NCBI GenBank assembly: GCA_963575745.1
Contig: CAUYUJ010015703.1
Coordinates: forward strand, 253,269 to 317,268
DNA length: 64,000 nt
Source of the DNA: Prorocentrum cordatum
Lineage: Eukaryota; Sar; Dinophyceae; Prorocentrales; Prorocentraceae
Direction: 5' to 3'
In this document: positions 22,301-32,915 of the stretch, piece by piece
How the letters are laid out: every line of letters begins with the position of its first letter
Numbering within the stretch: the first letter of the stretch is position 1
Made by a program: the position numbers and the translations under genes
Notes under the pieces: model-generated
What the model was told of the DNA's origin: nothing
The model's database searches: none
What the model saw: only the letters and a program-made list of their open reading frames with translations

Positions 22301-22378
22301 TCGTCCCCCAAGCTCGCAAACCACCTGGGGTGCCAGTTGTCCACTCCAACCCCCGTGCGCCCTGGGAAGGCCCTGCAT
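19343..22378 (-). pseudogene. ORF2 C-terminal part: reverse transcriptase, RNase H, Cys motifs
   Basis: 1011 open codons ending at TGA 19343-19345. RT landmarks: GGGTRPIGLL near residue 62, the catalytic-A motif LDLEEAF near 129, SGGTICLKLAILSVVDGL as the B region, and FVDD at 222-225 as the catalytic C box. RNase H: YSDGSARGP near 652, AELYGLL near 698, GIDNSSVIRGL near 719, and NQLADNEARLGA near 790, i.e. the D-E-D-D set. The tail has CxxC pairs (CSTCGRKAFSG and CDRCGVFSSERG) that could bind zinc. The frame is shifted by one relative to the endonuclease part; the join is in a run of nine G at 22237-22245, where AAFVAYASRTARWPPP passes into QLRYVMYLLLAKQGGGTRPI. This segment itself is uninterrupted, so it decayed little. 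Acts with ORF1 protein on its own mRNA in the nucleus. Confidence 0.9.
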
Positions 22379-24954
22379 ATGGCCCTGATGTTGTCCGCTG
22401 TAGGCTCGGCCATGCTATACTCGAAAGTGGCCGCCTCCCAGGGCCGAGGGAGCTCGCCTCGGCTCTGGGCGCCGTGGGGGGTCCAGAGGTCGATCCACTT
22501 CAGCGCCTCCAAGTCCACCGCGGCCTGTGAGCAGGTCATGTCCAGATTGGTGCGCCCTCTGGCCCCGAGCGTGGGGTCGACCCCCTGGCGCCACTTCGAC
22601 ATGCGATGGACAAAACCTGCTCCTCCTTGTGAGCCGTCCTTGAGCCTCTGCCGCCACGCCTTGGCCCTCTGGTCTCGGAGGCCCTGCTCGATGACGTGGG
22701 CCTGCTGCGTGGCCCGACGCTGCAGCTCCATCGCCCTGGGAGCGTCCTCCCAGAGCGCGTCCCCGTCCCAGGTGAGGTCGCCCAGCGATAGGAGCTCGAC
22801 GTGCACGGCCCTGGCGTCGTCGCCCAGCGCGTCGCACCAGCGGGCAGCACCATGGTGGAGGCGTCTGCGCAGGCGCCGCCACTGGTCGGCAAACGGCTGC
22901 CAGTCGCGCCGCTGGCGGGCCGCCTGCGCCAGCCAGACGATGTCCCCGACGCGGCTGGCCACCCAGCGCCATGCCCTGGAGCGCGTGGTGCCCCTGGGCC
23001 TCGCATGCGCCTCTGGGCCTGCGATCGGGGCTCTGGCCCATCGAGGGTGGCCCCCCCTGCCAGTGTAGTCGGTCTCGCCAACGAGGTCGTGGATGCCCTG
23101 CAGGTCGTGCTCGGCCGCCGCCGAGAACTCAGCCCACAACTTCTCCAGCTCGGCGTCGCTGTAGCTTGCTCCGCTGTCGAGGATCGGCCAGGCTGGTGGC
23201 TCCCTACGACAGCCCACGGGGAGGCGAGTCGGGAAAGCACGAGGCTTGACCAGCCTCCAGCCTAGCCGCTCCCGCAGTGGCCTCTCCGTCGTGATGGCGA
23301 CGGGGCTGTGCGGGGCGATGGGCGCGTCGAGCACCTCCGCTGCACCGAAGGCTGACGCGATGCGCGCGTCCACCACAAAGTAGTCGATGACCCTCCCGCC
23401 TCCCTTGCCTTGGCAGGTGGGGGCGGCCGAGGAGAAGATGATGCCCCCGACGTCGTCCACCCAGCCCGTGGCCCTGAGCGTGTCGGGGGTGTTGTTGAAG
23501 TCCGCCTGGAGGACCCACGGGATGTCTTAGGCCCTCACTAATTCTCCTATGGCGTCCAAGATGGACAGGTTGCGAACTGCCCAGCCCTCTGAAACCCAGA
23601 AGTAGGCGCTGAGGACCATGAGGCCACCACGAAGAAACCCAGGGGTCCAGGCCGCCACCAGCCTTCCTGGCGATCCTGGCGGCGAGAAGTCGAAGGTGCC
23701 AACGCCCTCAAGGTAGGTGAGGCCCACGCAACGTGGGGCGACGATCCCCACCCCTGCCACTCTGCCGCCACCTGGCCCCACTGCCGCGGGAGCAAGGGCG
23801 ACGGTGAGGTGCCTCTGGGAACAGCTGGCGCTGATCTCGCCGACGTAGTCGCTGGTGAGGCGGTGCTCCTGGACCAGCATGATGGTGTTCCTGCCCAGCG
23901 GCATCTCATCCAGATGGTCGACGAGGGTGCCCCAGGCGCTGCAGTTGAGGCCTCTGAGCATCATGCCAGGCTTTGCGTGGCGCCCCTTGCCTCTAGTTCT
24001 GGGCCTCCAGTATCCCTCTCCCCAGCTGGGCTGCATCGGCCACCCCCCCGTCGGGGGAGCCGAGCTGGGGGCGCTCGTGCCGAGAGGCGTCGACCACCCG
24101 CACGTCTGCGGCTCTCGGTCCCACGGGCCCATCGCTGATGGCATCGACCACCCGCCTGTCGGCGGCACCAGCGAGAGGGGCGCATGGGGGGAGGCGTCGG
24201 CCACCCGCGCATCCGCGGCTCCCCACTCATGCGCCACTGGGGCCTCTTCCGAGGCGTTTGTGGCCGTGCTCAAGCCTGAGCTGACATCCATGTCGGGCTT
24301 GGCGTGGCGGCCCTTGCCTCGCGGTGGGGGGTTCCAGTATTCCTCTCCCCAGCTTGGCTGCGTCGGCCACCCCCCCGTCGGGGGAGCCAAGCTGGGGGCG
24401 CTCGTGTCGAGAGGCTTCGACCACCCGCACGTCTGCGGCTCTCCGTCCCACGAGCTCATCGCTGACGGCGTCGACCACCCGCCTGTCGGCGGCATCAGCG
24501 AGAGGGACGCATGGGGAGAGGCCACGGCCACCCGCGCATCCGCGGCTCTCCACTCATGCGTCACTGGGTCCTCCTCCGAGGCGTCCGTGGCCGTAGTCGA
24601 GGCTGAGCTGACCCCCATGCCAATCTTGGCGCGTCGCCCTCTGCCCCTCGACCGAGGCCCCCAGTAATCCTCTCCCCAGCTTGGCTGCATCGGCCACCCC
24701 CTCGTCAGGGGAGCGGGGCGCTCGTGTGGAGAGGCGTCGACCACCCGCACGTCTGCGGCTCTCCGCCCCACGAGCACATCGCTGATGGCTTCGACCACCC
24801 GCCTGTCGGCGGCATCAGCGAGAGGGGCGCACGGGGAGAGGCATCGGCCACCCGCGCATCCGCGGCTCTCCACGCATGCGTCTCTGGGGCCTCTTCCGTG
24901 GCGTCCGCGGCTGTGCTCGAGGCTGAGCTGCTGCTGTCCCGCCGTCGGAGCCAC
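22246..24954 (-). pseudogene. ORF2 N-terminal part: tandem repeats and apurinic-type endonuclease
   Basis: One frame covers this segment except for an in-frame TAA at 23527-23529 (ELVRA, stop, DIPWVLQADFNN). Endonuclease landmarks of the exonuclease-endonuclease-phosphatase fold: LNCSAWG near 23950, LVQEHRL, then after the stop QADFNNTPDTL, VIDYFVVDARI and APHSPVAI, which supply the N, E, D-x-N, D and H positions. After it comes a long linker with RWASLGDEGLVFLAAFVAY leading into the RT. Upstream are three units of a protein repeat of about 108 residues (WRAADARVADASPHAPLSLM, PPTGGWS, EPQTCGWSTPL, QPSWGE). The single stop, together with the frame changes, makes the copy inactive as read. Confidence 0.85.
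23970..24885. repeat. Three tandem units of about 323 bp inside LINE ORF2
   Basis: Landmarks such as CATGCGTCACTGGGTCCTCC recur at 24229, 24554 and 24875 (spacing 325 and 321 bp). In coding sense each unit encodes about 108 residues with two copies of PPTGGW. The unit nearest the 5' end has lost a few bases near 24718 relative to the others, which shifts the frame. Confidence 0.8.
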
Positions 24955-25338
24955 GGCGCGAGCAGCTGGCGGCGGAGCGTGTCCGCGCCCCTGAGCGCCC
25001 GCCGCGCCCAGGTGCTTGAGGAGGAGCTGTCGCCGTCCCCGCCCAGGATGTTGATGCCCTCTTCTATGGCTGGGACGTGGGCGCTCGTCCCCACGATGAA
25101 GGCGACCCGCTTAGGCCCAGGCTGCCTCCGCCTGCTTGCCCACCGGGGCAGCTCCTCCGAGACGGGCGGAGGAGTCGCCCCCCATGTAGTGGTAGTGCTC
25201 GTAGATGTGGTGGGGGTCGCCACGACCCCGTCGATGTCGGGTGGTACGGCTGGCGCACTTCGCCTCCGCGCGGCAGTCTTGCCTCGGCCACGGCGTGGGC
25301 GCTGACGCCACCTTCGCCAGCCTCGCGGGGCTGACCCT
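24705..25338 (-). pseudogene. LINE region between ORF1 and the ORF2 repeats
   Basis: The readable frame here contains PGPKRVAFIVGTSAHVPAIE and EGINILGGDGDSSSSSTWA, then enters the first 108-residue repeat unit before the frameshift near 24718. It probably represents the N-terminus of ORF2. No convincing ATG is placed in this frame after the ORF1 stop, so translation might start in another frame or by re-initiation; I cannot tell. Confidence 0.5.
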
Positions 25339-26467
25339 TCAGGCTGTGCTGGGGTCTCCGTCGGCCGCTGGGGGGTTGGCTGCTGCCCGCTCCAGGATCC
25401 TGGCTCGGACGTCCTGTGCCAGCTCGCGCTTAGTCCTGCCTGCGGCCCCCGCAGGAGCAGTGGCGCCTGCAGCGCCGCCTCCGCTGGCTGCAGCAGCGTC
25501 GCGAGCACCGTCAACGCCAGCATGGGGAGGGGCTGGTGGCCCCGCTGTGGGGGCCGCCTTGGCCGCGGCCGCCACTGGCTGCTTGCCGTCTGCGCCGCCT
25601 TTGCCTGCCGCCTTGCCTGGTGATCCCCCATGAGGCGGGAGCCGCAGCGGCCTCTGGTGGGGGAGGCTCCGACCTAGCCCTCTTGCTCTTGAGCCTGTCG
25701 CTGAAGGCCTTGAGGTCCGCGCGCATCGCGGCGAGCCCCTCCGCCGCTGGGCCGAAGTGCCTCTTGACCTCCGACTGGACCTGCTTGACGAACTGGCCCA
25801 TCTGCGCCTCGAACTGGCGGTGCTCTTCGGGCGGGATGTCGAGCCCCTCCAGGTCGAACGCCTTGCCTGGCAGCACGCTGAGGATGTCCAGGTCACCTTC
25901 GAGCAGCTGCGAGAGGTCCAGGGCTGGCGTGGGCTCCTCCACAGGCGCCGCGACCTCGGGCGCCGCTCGAGCGTAGGCCGCCTGGACCGCCGCCTCCGCG
26001 TCGGCGGCCTCGATGACCCAGGTCTCCCGCTGCTCCTTCTGGTCCTGCAGCCACTGCTCCCCCTCGGCGATGCTCTCGATGGTCCTCTTGAGCGCTGCTT
26101 CAGCCCTGCGGAGCCGCGCCTGGGCCTGGTTGAGGGCGACGTCTGGGTGCACCTCTGGTGGCTGCACACGGGCGAGCGCCTCGAGGTGCTGGGCGGCCTC
26201 TGCGTCGCCGTCTGGGAGGGTGGCCCGCAGCTGCTTGAGAAGCTCCTCACGGCTCGGCCTGACTGACGGCCGACTGCGGCGCCGCGAAGAGGCGCCGTTG
26301 GGGCCCCAGGCGCCCTGCGGGGCTCGCTCTTGAGAGGTGGCTGGCTGCAGACCTCTCTTGCACTTGTAGCACTCCGACCTGTTTGTCCAGTTCCACTTAT
26401 GCCCACATCCCCTGCACTTCGCATACTGGCCTCCAGTCTGCTGATCATCCTTCTCCCTGCGCCCCAT
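25339..26467 (-). pseudogene. LINE ORF1: zinc finger and coiled-coil protein, one frameshift
   Basis: Starts MGRREKDDQQTGGQYAKCRG at 26467, about 170 nt after the spliced leader. Residues about 17-38 form a CRGC...CYKC zinc finger of RanBP2-like spacing (C-x2-C-x11-C-x2-C with WNWTNRSE between). A long charged helical region follows (ALNQAQARLRRAEAALKRTI, QWLQDQKEQRETWVIEAADA), likely coiled coil, then a segment FEAQMGQFVKQVQSEVKRHF and an Ala/Pro-rich tail. Near 25627, at a run of five G, the reading frame shifts by one and continues to TGA-type stop at 25339 (TKRELAQDVRARILERAAAN). By analogy with other LINE ORF1 proteins it would bind the element RNA; that is inference. Confidence 0.7.
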
Positions 26468-26636
26468 GCGCGACCGTGGAGAATAGATCTCCTGCACGAC
26501 CAGTACAGTGCGGGGGGCCCTCGGAGCGTGAACAAAAATGTGAGGGCGCCTGCCTTGCCCAGCAGGCCCCTGATGCGCGGGCCGAGCCTGCTGGGCAGGC
26601 TCCTGGTCTCTGCAAACCACCTCGAGAAATGGTTTA

Positions 26637-26657
26637 CTTGAGCCAAAATGGCTACGG
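26637..26657 (-). other. Spliced-leader sequence at the LINE 5' end
   Basis: On the minus strand these 21 bases match positions 2-22 of the dinoflagellate spliced leader, including GCCATTTTGGCTCAAG. Position 1 of the leader (normally A, G or T) would be the C at 26658, which belongs equally well to the TCC microsatellite. The leader ends AAG, so its own AG could again act as a trans-splice acceptor. Confidence 0.95.
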
Positions 26658-26690
26658 GGAGGAGGAGGAGGAGGAGGAGGAGGAGGAGGA
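26658..26690. repeat. GGA microsatellite at the 5' side of the LINE
   Basis: Eleven or so GGA units on the plus strand, i.e. TCC repeat in element orientation, directly in contact with the spliced-leader sequence. Confidence 0.9.
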
Positions 26691-29600
26691 CCGCAGCCAT
26701 GTCGGCCCAAACCATTCTAGCCCAAGTCGCCGCATGCGGGCCCGGGGAGCGGGCCCGTCGGCCCCGCAGCCCGCGGCGGCGACGAGCGCGGCGCCTGGCC
26801 GCGCGCCATGGCCACCTGGGTTGGGGCGCCCACGGCTGGCCACGCCCCTGCCCATGGGACGCACAGGGACGTACTAATGCTATACGTCCTCCTTGGAGGC
26901 GCGCATCCGACCCGAACATACAGTATACCCATACTGTAGCAGATTCTGCGACGCTGCCCGGCGCCCTGGCTCGCTAAGAAGCCCGAGCCACCATGGCTAC
27001 GACATGCGCTGTCCAATGAAGGATCCAAACTCGTCCGTTTCGGTTTCTGTCGGCTCTTCATTGTAAGTTTCAGATCCTCTCTCTGTTAGACAGACATATT
27101 CGCCCCCCTACCTGCCCTTGCCAACCAGCCGATCAAGTTTCGCCACCAATGGTAATTTCAAGCAAGCGAGTGTCACGACATTCCGCTGACAGCCTGCGCC
27201 CTGCGGGCGAGACGTCTCTCCCCAGCGCGGAGGCAATGTGAAAACGGGAGCGGGCCTCGCCGCACTTGCGAAGATCCCTCTGGAGCCACGAGAATTTTCA
27301 CTCGCGGGCATACGCGAGAGACCACGCCCGCAACTGCGCGGATGTTGTTTCGAGGAGCTATTGGCTTACATTCGTGCTCTTGCAAGGATGTCATTTAGGA
27401 AACGCACTGCGGGCCAGCAAAAGGACGCAAGACATAAGCGATCTTCCGATTCGCGATCTGTTCTTCGAAACATCGTGCCATTGACCAGGGCCGCGCGACG
27501 CGGGCGGGGGGCGGGGGGGGGGATTGCTGCTCCTCTAACGGCCTCGAAAGGCAACAAAAACAACGGTCTGCCACTGGGCACCAGGGCAGATTACACAGCC
27601 AAGCGTTGCGCTTGAACTGGGCGAGGTGTCTCCTACGTTGGGCTTGGAAAACGACTGTTCGTGACCTGGATCCCCGGCAACTGGTCAGTCCGCGCTTCGG
27701 TCGGCGGGCTGCTCGCGAGGAAAGTCGCCCCCGAACCTGCCGGGGAACTCGGCGCCGACCCTTTCGTCGACAAGGAAATGGCGCGCCGCGTCGCCCACCT
27801 CGCCAGGGAAGAGCAGACCGCGTCATGTGACGACCGCCGCGGCACAGGCACGGCCCACCCCATCGGTCTCGACGATTTGGTTCGATGGCGCCAAGAACCT
27901 TGCAAAAAGCAAGGCGCGTGGACCCGCGAGAGACAGCTTCGGCCGACTATGAAATGAGGTCGCTGTGGCGCCCGCTCACGCAGAAGACTTTGATGTCTAC
28001 GCGTGCGATGATGCCGCCGCCCGCAGTTGCGACTGGGGGGGGGGGGGGGGGGGGCCGGCCCGGGCTAGCCCGGCGGTGCCGCCATGGCAATGACTAAACC
28101 CAATTTGAAATTTGGCGCGAGCTCCCACTGCAAACGCCCCAAGGGAACTAGGCCGTCAAAATCCTAGACGCGCCCGTCGCAAAGCACGCACGGGCAGATC
28201 CCAGTTCCAGCGCGCTCGGATTCGGCGGCCCCCCATCGACGCGCACGAGCTGGTTCATCAAGTCCTGGCGACCGCAAAATACACACTGCTTTGATTAGGT
28301 GCTTCAGCAGCACCGCCGCCCGCATCGCGCGACCTGCTGCGGGGTTCTCAGGGCTGGAGTTGGATGCTCCAAACTCCACTTCAACCATAATTTGCGGCCT
28401 TTACGGTGTTCCGTAATTTCGCAAGCCGCCCCAGAGACCCACGCGTCGCCCTCCAGAGCACCGCGCAAACGAACGCGCGGCATTCGAGGTCTCTGCTGGC
28501 CTCGCGGACAGCAATGCAGCGAGCATCAAAAACAACTGGTCCACGTATAACCGCTGACAACTTGCAACTGCTAGATGTCGAGATCCGCAAATGAATGCTC
28601 TTGCTAAGTAGCTGTACTGTTAACGATTCAAAAGCCCTCTTCCATGCCTGTAGGGGCGATGCCGGAACTTCTCTGTTTCAAGAAATCGCAACATCTATAA
28701 AGGATCCGACTCCCGTTCGGGAAATACGATCCTGCACTTGAGAACCTGCCTCGAGATGCTCAGCAAGCCCGCCCGATGGACTGGGAAGGCGCAAAGTGAT
28801 GTCCGCCAACTCTTCATATTGAAGTGACTGGGCGGCTTGCCGTCTTCGTTCAAGGACCTTGGTAACATCTCCCATGCTTTCTTCCCGATCACGGGGCCCG
28901 CTGTTTTCCCGCGCACTTCAAGTTTGGCGCGCTCTTTGACCCATGGACGCGCTTGGGGTGATGAGCGAACGCGAAATTGACGGGCACCGCGGGGCCTCCC
29001 CGGCCTGCGGGCGGAAAGCGGGCCGCGAGCTCTAGTCGCAATCGGGCAACTTCGCCACGGCGGCCCCACGCGCCAGTAATCTCTTAAGTTTTTGAAGGGG
29101 AGCTCCATGACGCAATCCCAATAGAGACGGGCAAATAGGTCTTTCAATGCGAGTTTCTCTCGGGTTTGATATTTCCCCGCCCCGGCCCTTCAGTCCTCTC
29201 TGTGCGCCTTTGGAATGCTCGCCCTCGCATTTGCCTTTCGCTTCGCAGACCCCCCCTTTGTCGTCGGCGCCCCGGCCCTCGCCTTCCGCCGGCAGACGCA
29301 GCTGCGAGGAGGAGCGGCCCATGCGCGGCCTCGGCTTGCGGTTGCTTCCCCCCCTCCTCCTTGTCTCGTTCCTTCCCTCTCTGCTCGCTGCTTTCTTCCC
29401 TTCCCTTTCCTCCTGCCCCCCGCCTGCTGTGTCCGCCTAGCCCCTCTTCTGCCTCCCCGCCTGCCCCGCGGGCCCCGGCCCCCCGCCTTCCGCCCGGCAG
29501 CGCGGCCTGCCGACTGGCCGGGCCAGGGCAAGGTGGCCGGCCGAGCCCAGCGCGCCGCGGCTCGGCGCGGGCTGCCCTCTGCGGGATCCACCCGCCGCCC

Positions 29601-29779
29601 CGCCGAGGAAGTGCGGGGCGGCGCGCGCCAGGGGACGCCGGCGCGACGCTGGCGACAGGGCGCGGGGGGCGTCCGCGCAGCCCAGCATGGGGGGGAATGG
29701 GGCGGGGGGGGGGCGCTGGGCAGCGCCGGGGGCTTCTCGCGCAGCGTCCGCCGAGGAGGTAGTCGTGGCCGCGGTCAGG
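26691..29779. other. No supported gene
   Basis: Mixed-complexity DNA. A G-run of about 17 lies at 28037-28054. The minus-strand frame 28695-29147 (LFARLYWDCVMELPFKNLRD, KAWEMLPRSLNEDGKPPSHF) reads somewhat like protein but has no motif or splice support. 29160-29780 is very GC-rich, open in several frames at once and not called. Confidence 0.45.
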
Positions 29780-30190
29780 CGGGCCGCTGCCACTCGCGCC
29801 CCTCCAGACTGCGCTTGCGTCTGGAAGCGCCGCAACATCGCCCGCGCGTTCTCCCTGCATGCGCAGGGGGACGGAAAGTCGCCGGGTGCGCTGGTCCGCA
29901 ACCAGCGCGGCGTCTTCCCCCGTGGCGTCGGCCACCCTTTTGGCCAGGACCCCGAAGGCCCTGCGTGCATCGCGGCCCCGCCCGACGCCGCTGGCTTCCA
30001 CCTTCGTGGGGATGAAGGTGAAGCCCAGCGCCGCGCACAGCCGCGCGGCGTCTCGGTGCTGCCTTTGGAACTACTCGTGCCGCTCCGTCGCCGCGCTCGA
30101 CGAAGCGGCCGACGCGGCGAGGAGATCGGCGCGCAACCCTGACGTGGCGGCGAAGTCCCAGGCGACCGCCGTGCCGTCGGAGGGTCTTCC
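29780..30190 (-). pseudogene. Fragment of a retroelement-like coding region, broken
   Basis: The minus strand reads GKTGRPSDGTAVAWDFAATS and GLRADLLAASAASSSAATER, hits a TAG, then continues in the same frame FQRQHRDAARLCAALGFTFI, PTKVEASGVGRGRDARRAFG and VLAKRVADATGEDAALVADQ. After LSVPLRMQ the sense moves by one base to ENARAMLRRFQTQ. This string of motifs resembles the C-terminal region of polyprotein-like retroelement genes that are common in dinoflagellate genomes (from memory, not searched). One stop and one frameshift mark it as a relic. It is not part of the 7.4-kb LINE above, whose C-terminus is different. Confidence 0.45.
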
Positions 30191-32265
30191 TGTCTTTCCT
30201 TTGATCGCAGATTTCTCGTAATTTTGCCTCTCGCTTTGCCACAATATTTGCCTTTTCTGTTCCTTTGCCAGCCCCCGCGCCTTTGATCGGAGAGTGGTCC
30301 TGGCCCTTTTTTGTCAGCACTTCTTCGGCGCATTTTCAGGGCATAGCATGCCGTGTATAACGTCCCGGCACAGCGTAGCTGGGTTGCCCGTTACACCAGC
30401 TCTTTGCTCCAGGACTTACGTGTCCTTGAACTCGCTTGGCTGCTTGTTGCTGTTCGAATGTGTCCAAGTCTGCTGCACGAAGATCTCCAAACTACGAAAC
30501 GTACTGCTCTGGGGTGAACTGCACAATCTCCAGTGGACTCATGTTTGTTTCGTTTGGTCTCTGCTGTTCACTCTTAACTGCTTGGCCATCTTCGACCTGG
30601 CTGCACCGTCCACGATACTCTCAGATAGAACTGTCGCTCGCCCTTTTTTCGTGTCGTCGTTCTCAAGATCTGCCAACTTCAAACCATCTTCGCCCGAACC
30701 GAGGCCCAAGCTCTGCCAACTGTTCGGTTGACCGCTAATGTGCCTCCACGCCCGCTGCAGACATCCCACGAAACTCCTCCTCGTCAAAATCCGAGGCGCC
30801 ATCGTCAAAAAACGATGGCGAACCCGAGTCCTGGCAAACCCGGGTCTTACGCTCCCCCGATTCTTGGAGTTATGTGCTTCAACATGTTTTGCTGCTATCA
30901 GAGGAACCTGCCAGGCGTCAGGAATTCCGCGGTGTCGCCGTCCAGGAGTGGCCACACGCGACCAAAGCTGCGCGACATTGCGCGTGTGCCGGGTGGCCTG
31001 GACCGCACTGGCCGCAGCTGCCATGAGGATGTGCCGGCACTCAGTGCGTAAGCGTGGCGGCACGATGGCAAGGGAGAGCACGATGGGCACGGCCCGCAGC
31101 TCCGCAGCTGCCGCCGTGCGCAGCGCAGCCGTATGCCACCAGGCACCCGCAGCCAGGACACGACCACAATGCCGCAGCCAGTGAGCTGGTGCTTCCAGAC
31201 TGGGCCGCACCCCATGGAGCCAAACGTGTACCAGCACAAAAAACCGAAGGCGAAACGTCCCGCGGGCCGTGAACCATCGAACGGCAGCCTCCTCCTGCAC
31301 CGCGGGGCGCGGCAGCCGCAATGCGAGCAGCCCGCGCGTGCGACGCAGCGTCGCGCGGGCCTGACAAAACGCCAAAGCACTGGTTCGGCGATTCGGCCCA
31401 CCCCGCCGGCGGCAGCTGTCGCTTTCCTGGTTGTCCGAAAGTGCCCCCCGGCGCTGCACCTGGCAGGTCTGGCCATGGATGTCGTCGGCATTCCGCAGCC
31501 GAGCGAGGCGCACCGAAGGCCACGGAGCGCGAGTCGCGGCACAGAGGAGCAGGAGGCGGCACGGGCCCGACCACTGCAGGGACGGCGCGATGAGACACGA
31601 AGAGGAGAGGAGGGAGGGATGCATCAACAAAGCTGCAACACAGCCTCGCGCCCTAAGCCCCCCCTCCCCTCAGAAGTCGCTACGATAATCCCCTTGTCAC
31701 TCCGCGACCGCCCGTCTGCAAGACTGGCGACACTGGGTCTGATTTTCAGGAAAAACAAGAAGTGAACAAATCCGTGCGCGGTTTGCGCACTCATGGATTC
31801 CCAATCATCTGTCTGAAGTCGAACCTAGCGATACCCCCACCCTGTGCATTTGTTACGAAGCGCTTGGTCATATCATGCGAAGCCATGGCACGCGAAAACG
31901 CACTTTGAAGACGAACCCGTTCCCAATATGACTGCTGGAATGTTGGGGCATGCTCGAACGAATGATGCGCGGCGCCAGCGCGAAACCGCAAGTTGAGAGC
32001 AAGCCGCCCTTCATCCGTGGAACTCTTGGCAGCATCGAGCTCAGTGGTCACGCGGGAAGCCCCATGCGAAGCGACTGGCCGCCCACCCTAACGACGCGTC
32101 TGGCGGAGCGAAGGGGAAAAGCGAAAGAGAGATGGAGGAGGAAGGAGGGAGGAGGAAGAGGAGGAGGAGGAGGCGCATGCGGAGGAATGGGAGACTTGTG
32201 AAGAGAGAGAGAGAGAGAGGAGAAGGGAAAGAGGGAGGGAGGCAGAGAGGGAAGAAGAGGGGGAA
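30191..32265. other. No supported gene; one long uncertain frame
   Basis: The minus strand is open for 363 codons at 30539-31630. The last third (EDGLKLADLENDDTKKGRAT, VLSESIVDGAARSKMAKQLR) looks protein-like, but the first part is Arg/Ala/Trp-rich, shows no domain, and the plus strand is also open for long stretches. I leave it uncalled. 31660-32265 holds no coding signal I trust. Confidence 0.4.
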
Positions 32266-32809
32266 ACGGGACATTCATCATCATGATCACCACCAGCATC
32301 ATCGTGTCATCCTGTTCGTAGCTGCCGTCATCGTCATCATCACAACAACAAACTTCATCGTGAAAATTGTCATCACTACCATCGTCATCGTAATGATCAA
32401 GATCCTCATTATTATCTTCCAACGCTTTATCATACAACCCATCATCATCGCCATCACCACCACCAATATCATCATCACCAGTATCATCACCATCGTCATC
32501 ATCATACATTGTTTCCCTCTTCCGGGCGGCCTGGTGGGGACGGGGGCTTCCTTGCGTCATCATGCTGCAAATCGAAACCACGATAGGTGGAGCTACAGGC
32601 CCAGTCATCTACAGCGTGGTTGTACTGGGAGCATGCGCTACCCGACGAGCGCGAGGGAAACACTGCAAGACAGGCAGAGAGGAAGATCGAGGAAGACGAG
32701 ATGGGGACAAGACGAAACGCCAAGAAACAGACAACGCCGTGGAAAAGAGGCAGGGACGCGACAGGCGACGAGAAAAGAGGCATCATCATCATAATCATCA
32801 TCATCATCC

Positions 32810-32865
<56 letters not shown>

Positions 32866-32915
32866 GTCATCATCGTCATCATCATCATCATCATCATCAT
32901 CATCAACATGACCAT
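32266..32915. repeat. CAT/ATC trinucleotide tracts
   Basis: 32270-32515 is degenerate ATC/CAT repeat and 32783-32915 is a cleaner CAT tract, separated by about 270 bp of normal sequence. A short GA tract precedes it at 32205-32260. Confidence 0.8.

Larger units (their letters stand above)
19235..26657 (-). mobile_element. LINE-type retrotransposon with spliced-leader 5' end, 7.4 kb, decayed
   Basis: Both ends are visible. The 5' end at 26657 begins with the dinoflagellate spliced leader (26657-26637). The 3' end is an A6 tail (T6 at 19235-19240 on the plus strand). Outside both ends, in element orientation, lies TCC repeat. In order the element holds a 5' leader, ORF1 with a zinc finger and coiled-coil-like helix, a tandem-repeat region, an apurinic-type endonuclease, a reverse transcriptase, an RNase H and a C-terminal cysteine motif region. 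This is the layout of non-LTR elements that nick DNA and copy their RNA at the target. ORF2 has lost its frame in two or three places and carries a stop, so this copy cannot make the complete protein as it stands, unless the homopolymer shifts are sequencing errors. No target-site duplication can be distinguished inside microsatellite DNA. Confidence 0.9.

Noticed and set aside
22337-23068. Plus-strand frames of 150-240 codons within the LINE
   Set aside because: They are antisense to the endonuclease/RT coding region, whose motifs are clear on the minus strand.
30539-31630. Minus-strand frame of 363 codons
   Set aside because: Outside simple repeats and partly protein-like near its end, but no domain, no splice or start context, and the plus strand is also largely open. 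Left as uncertain.
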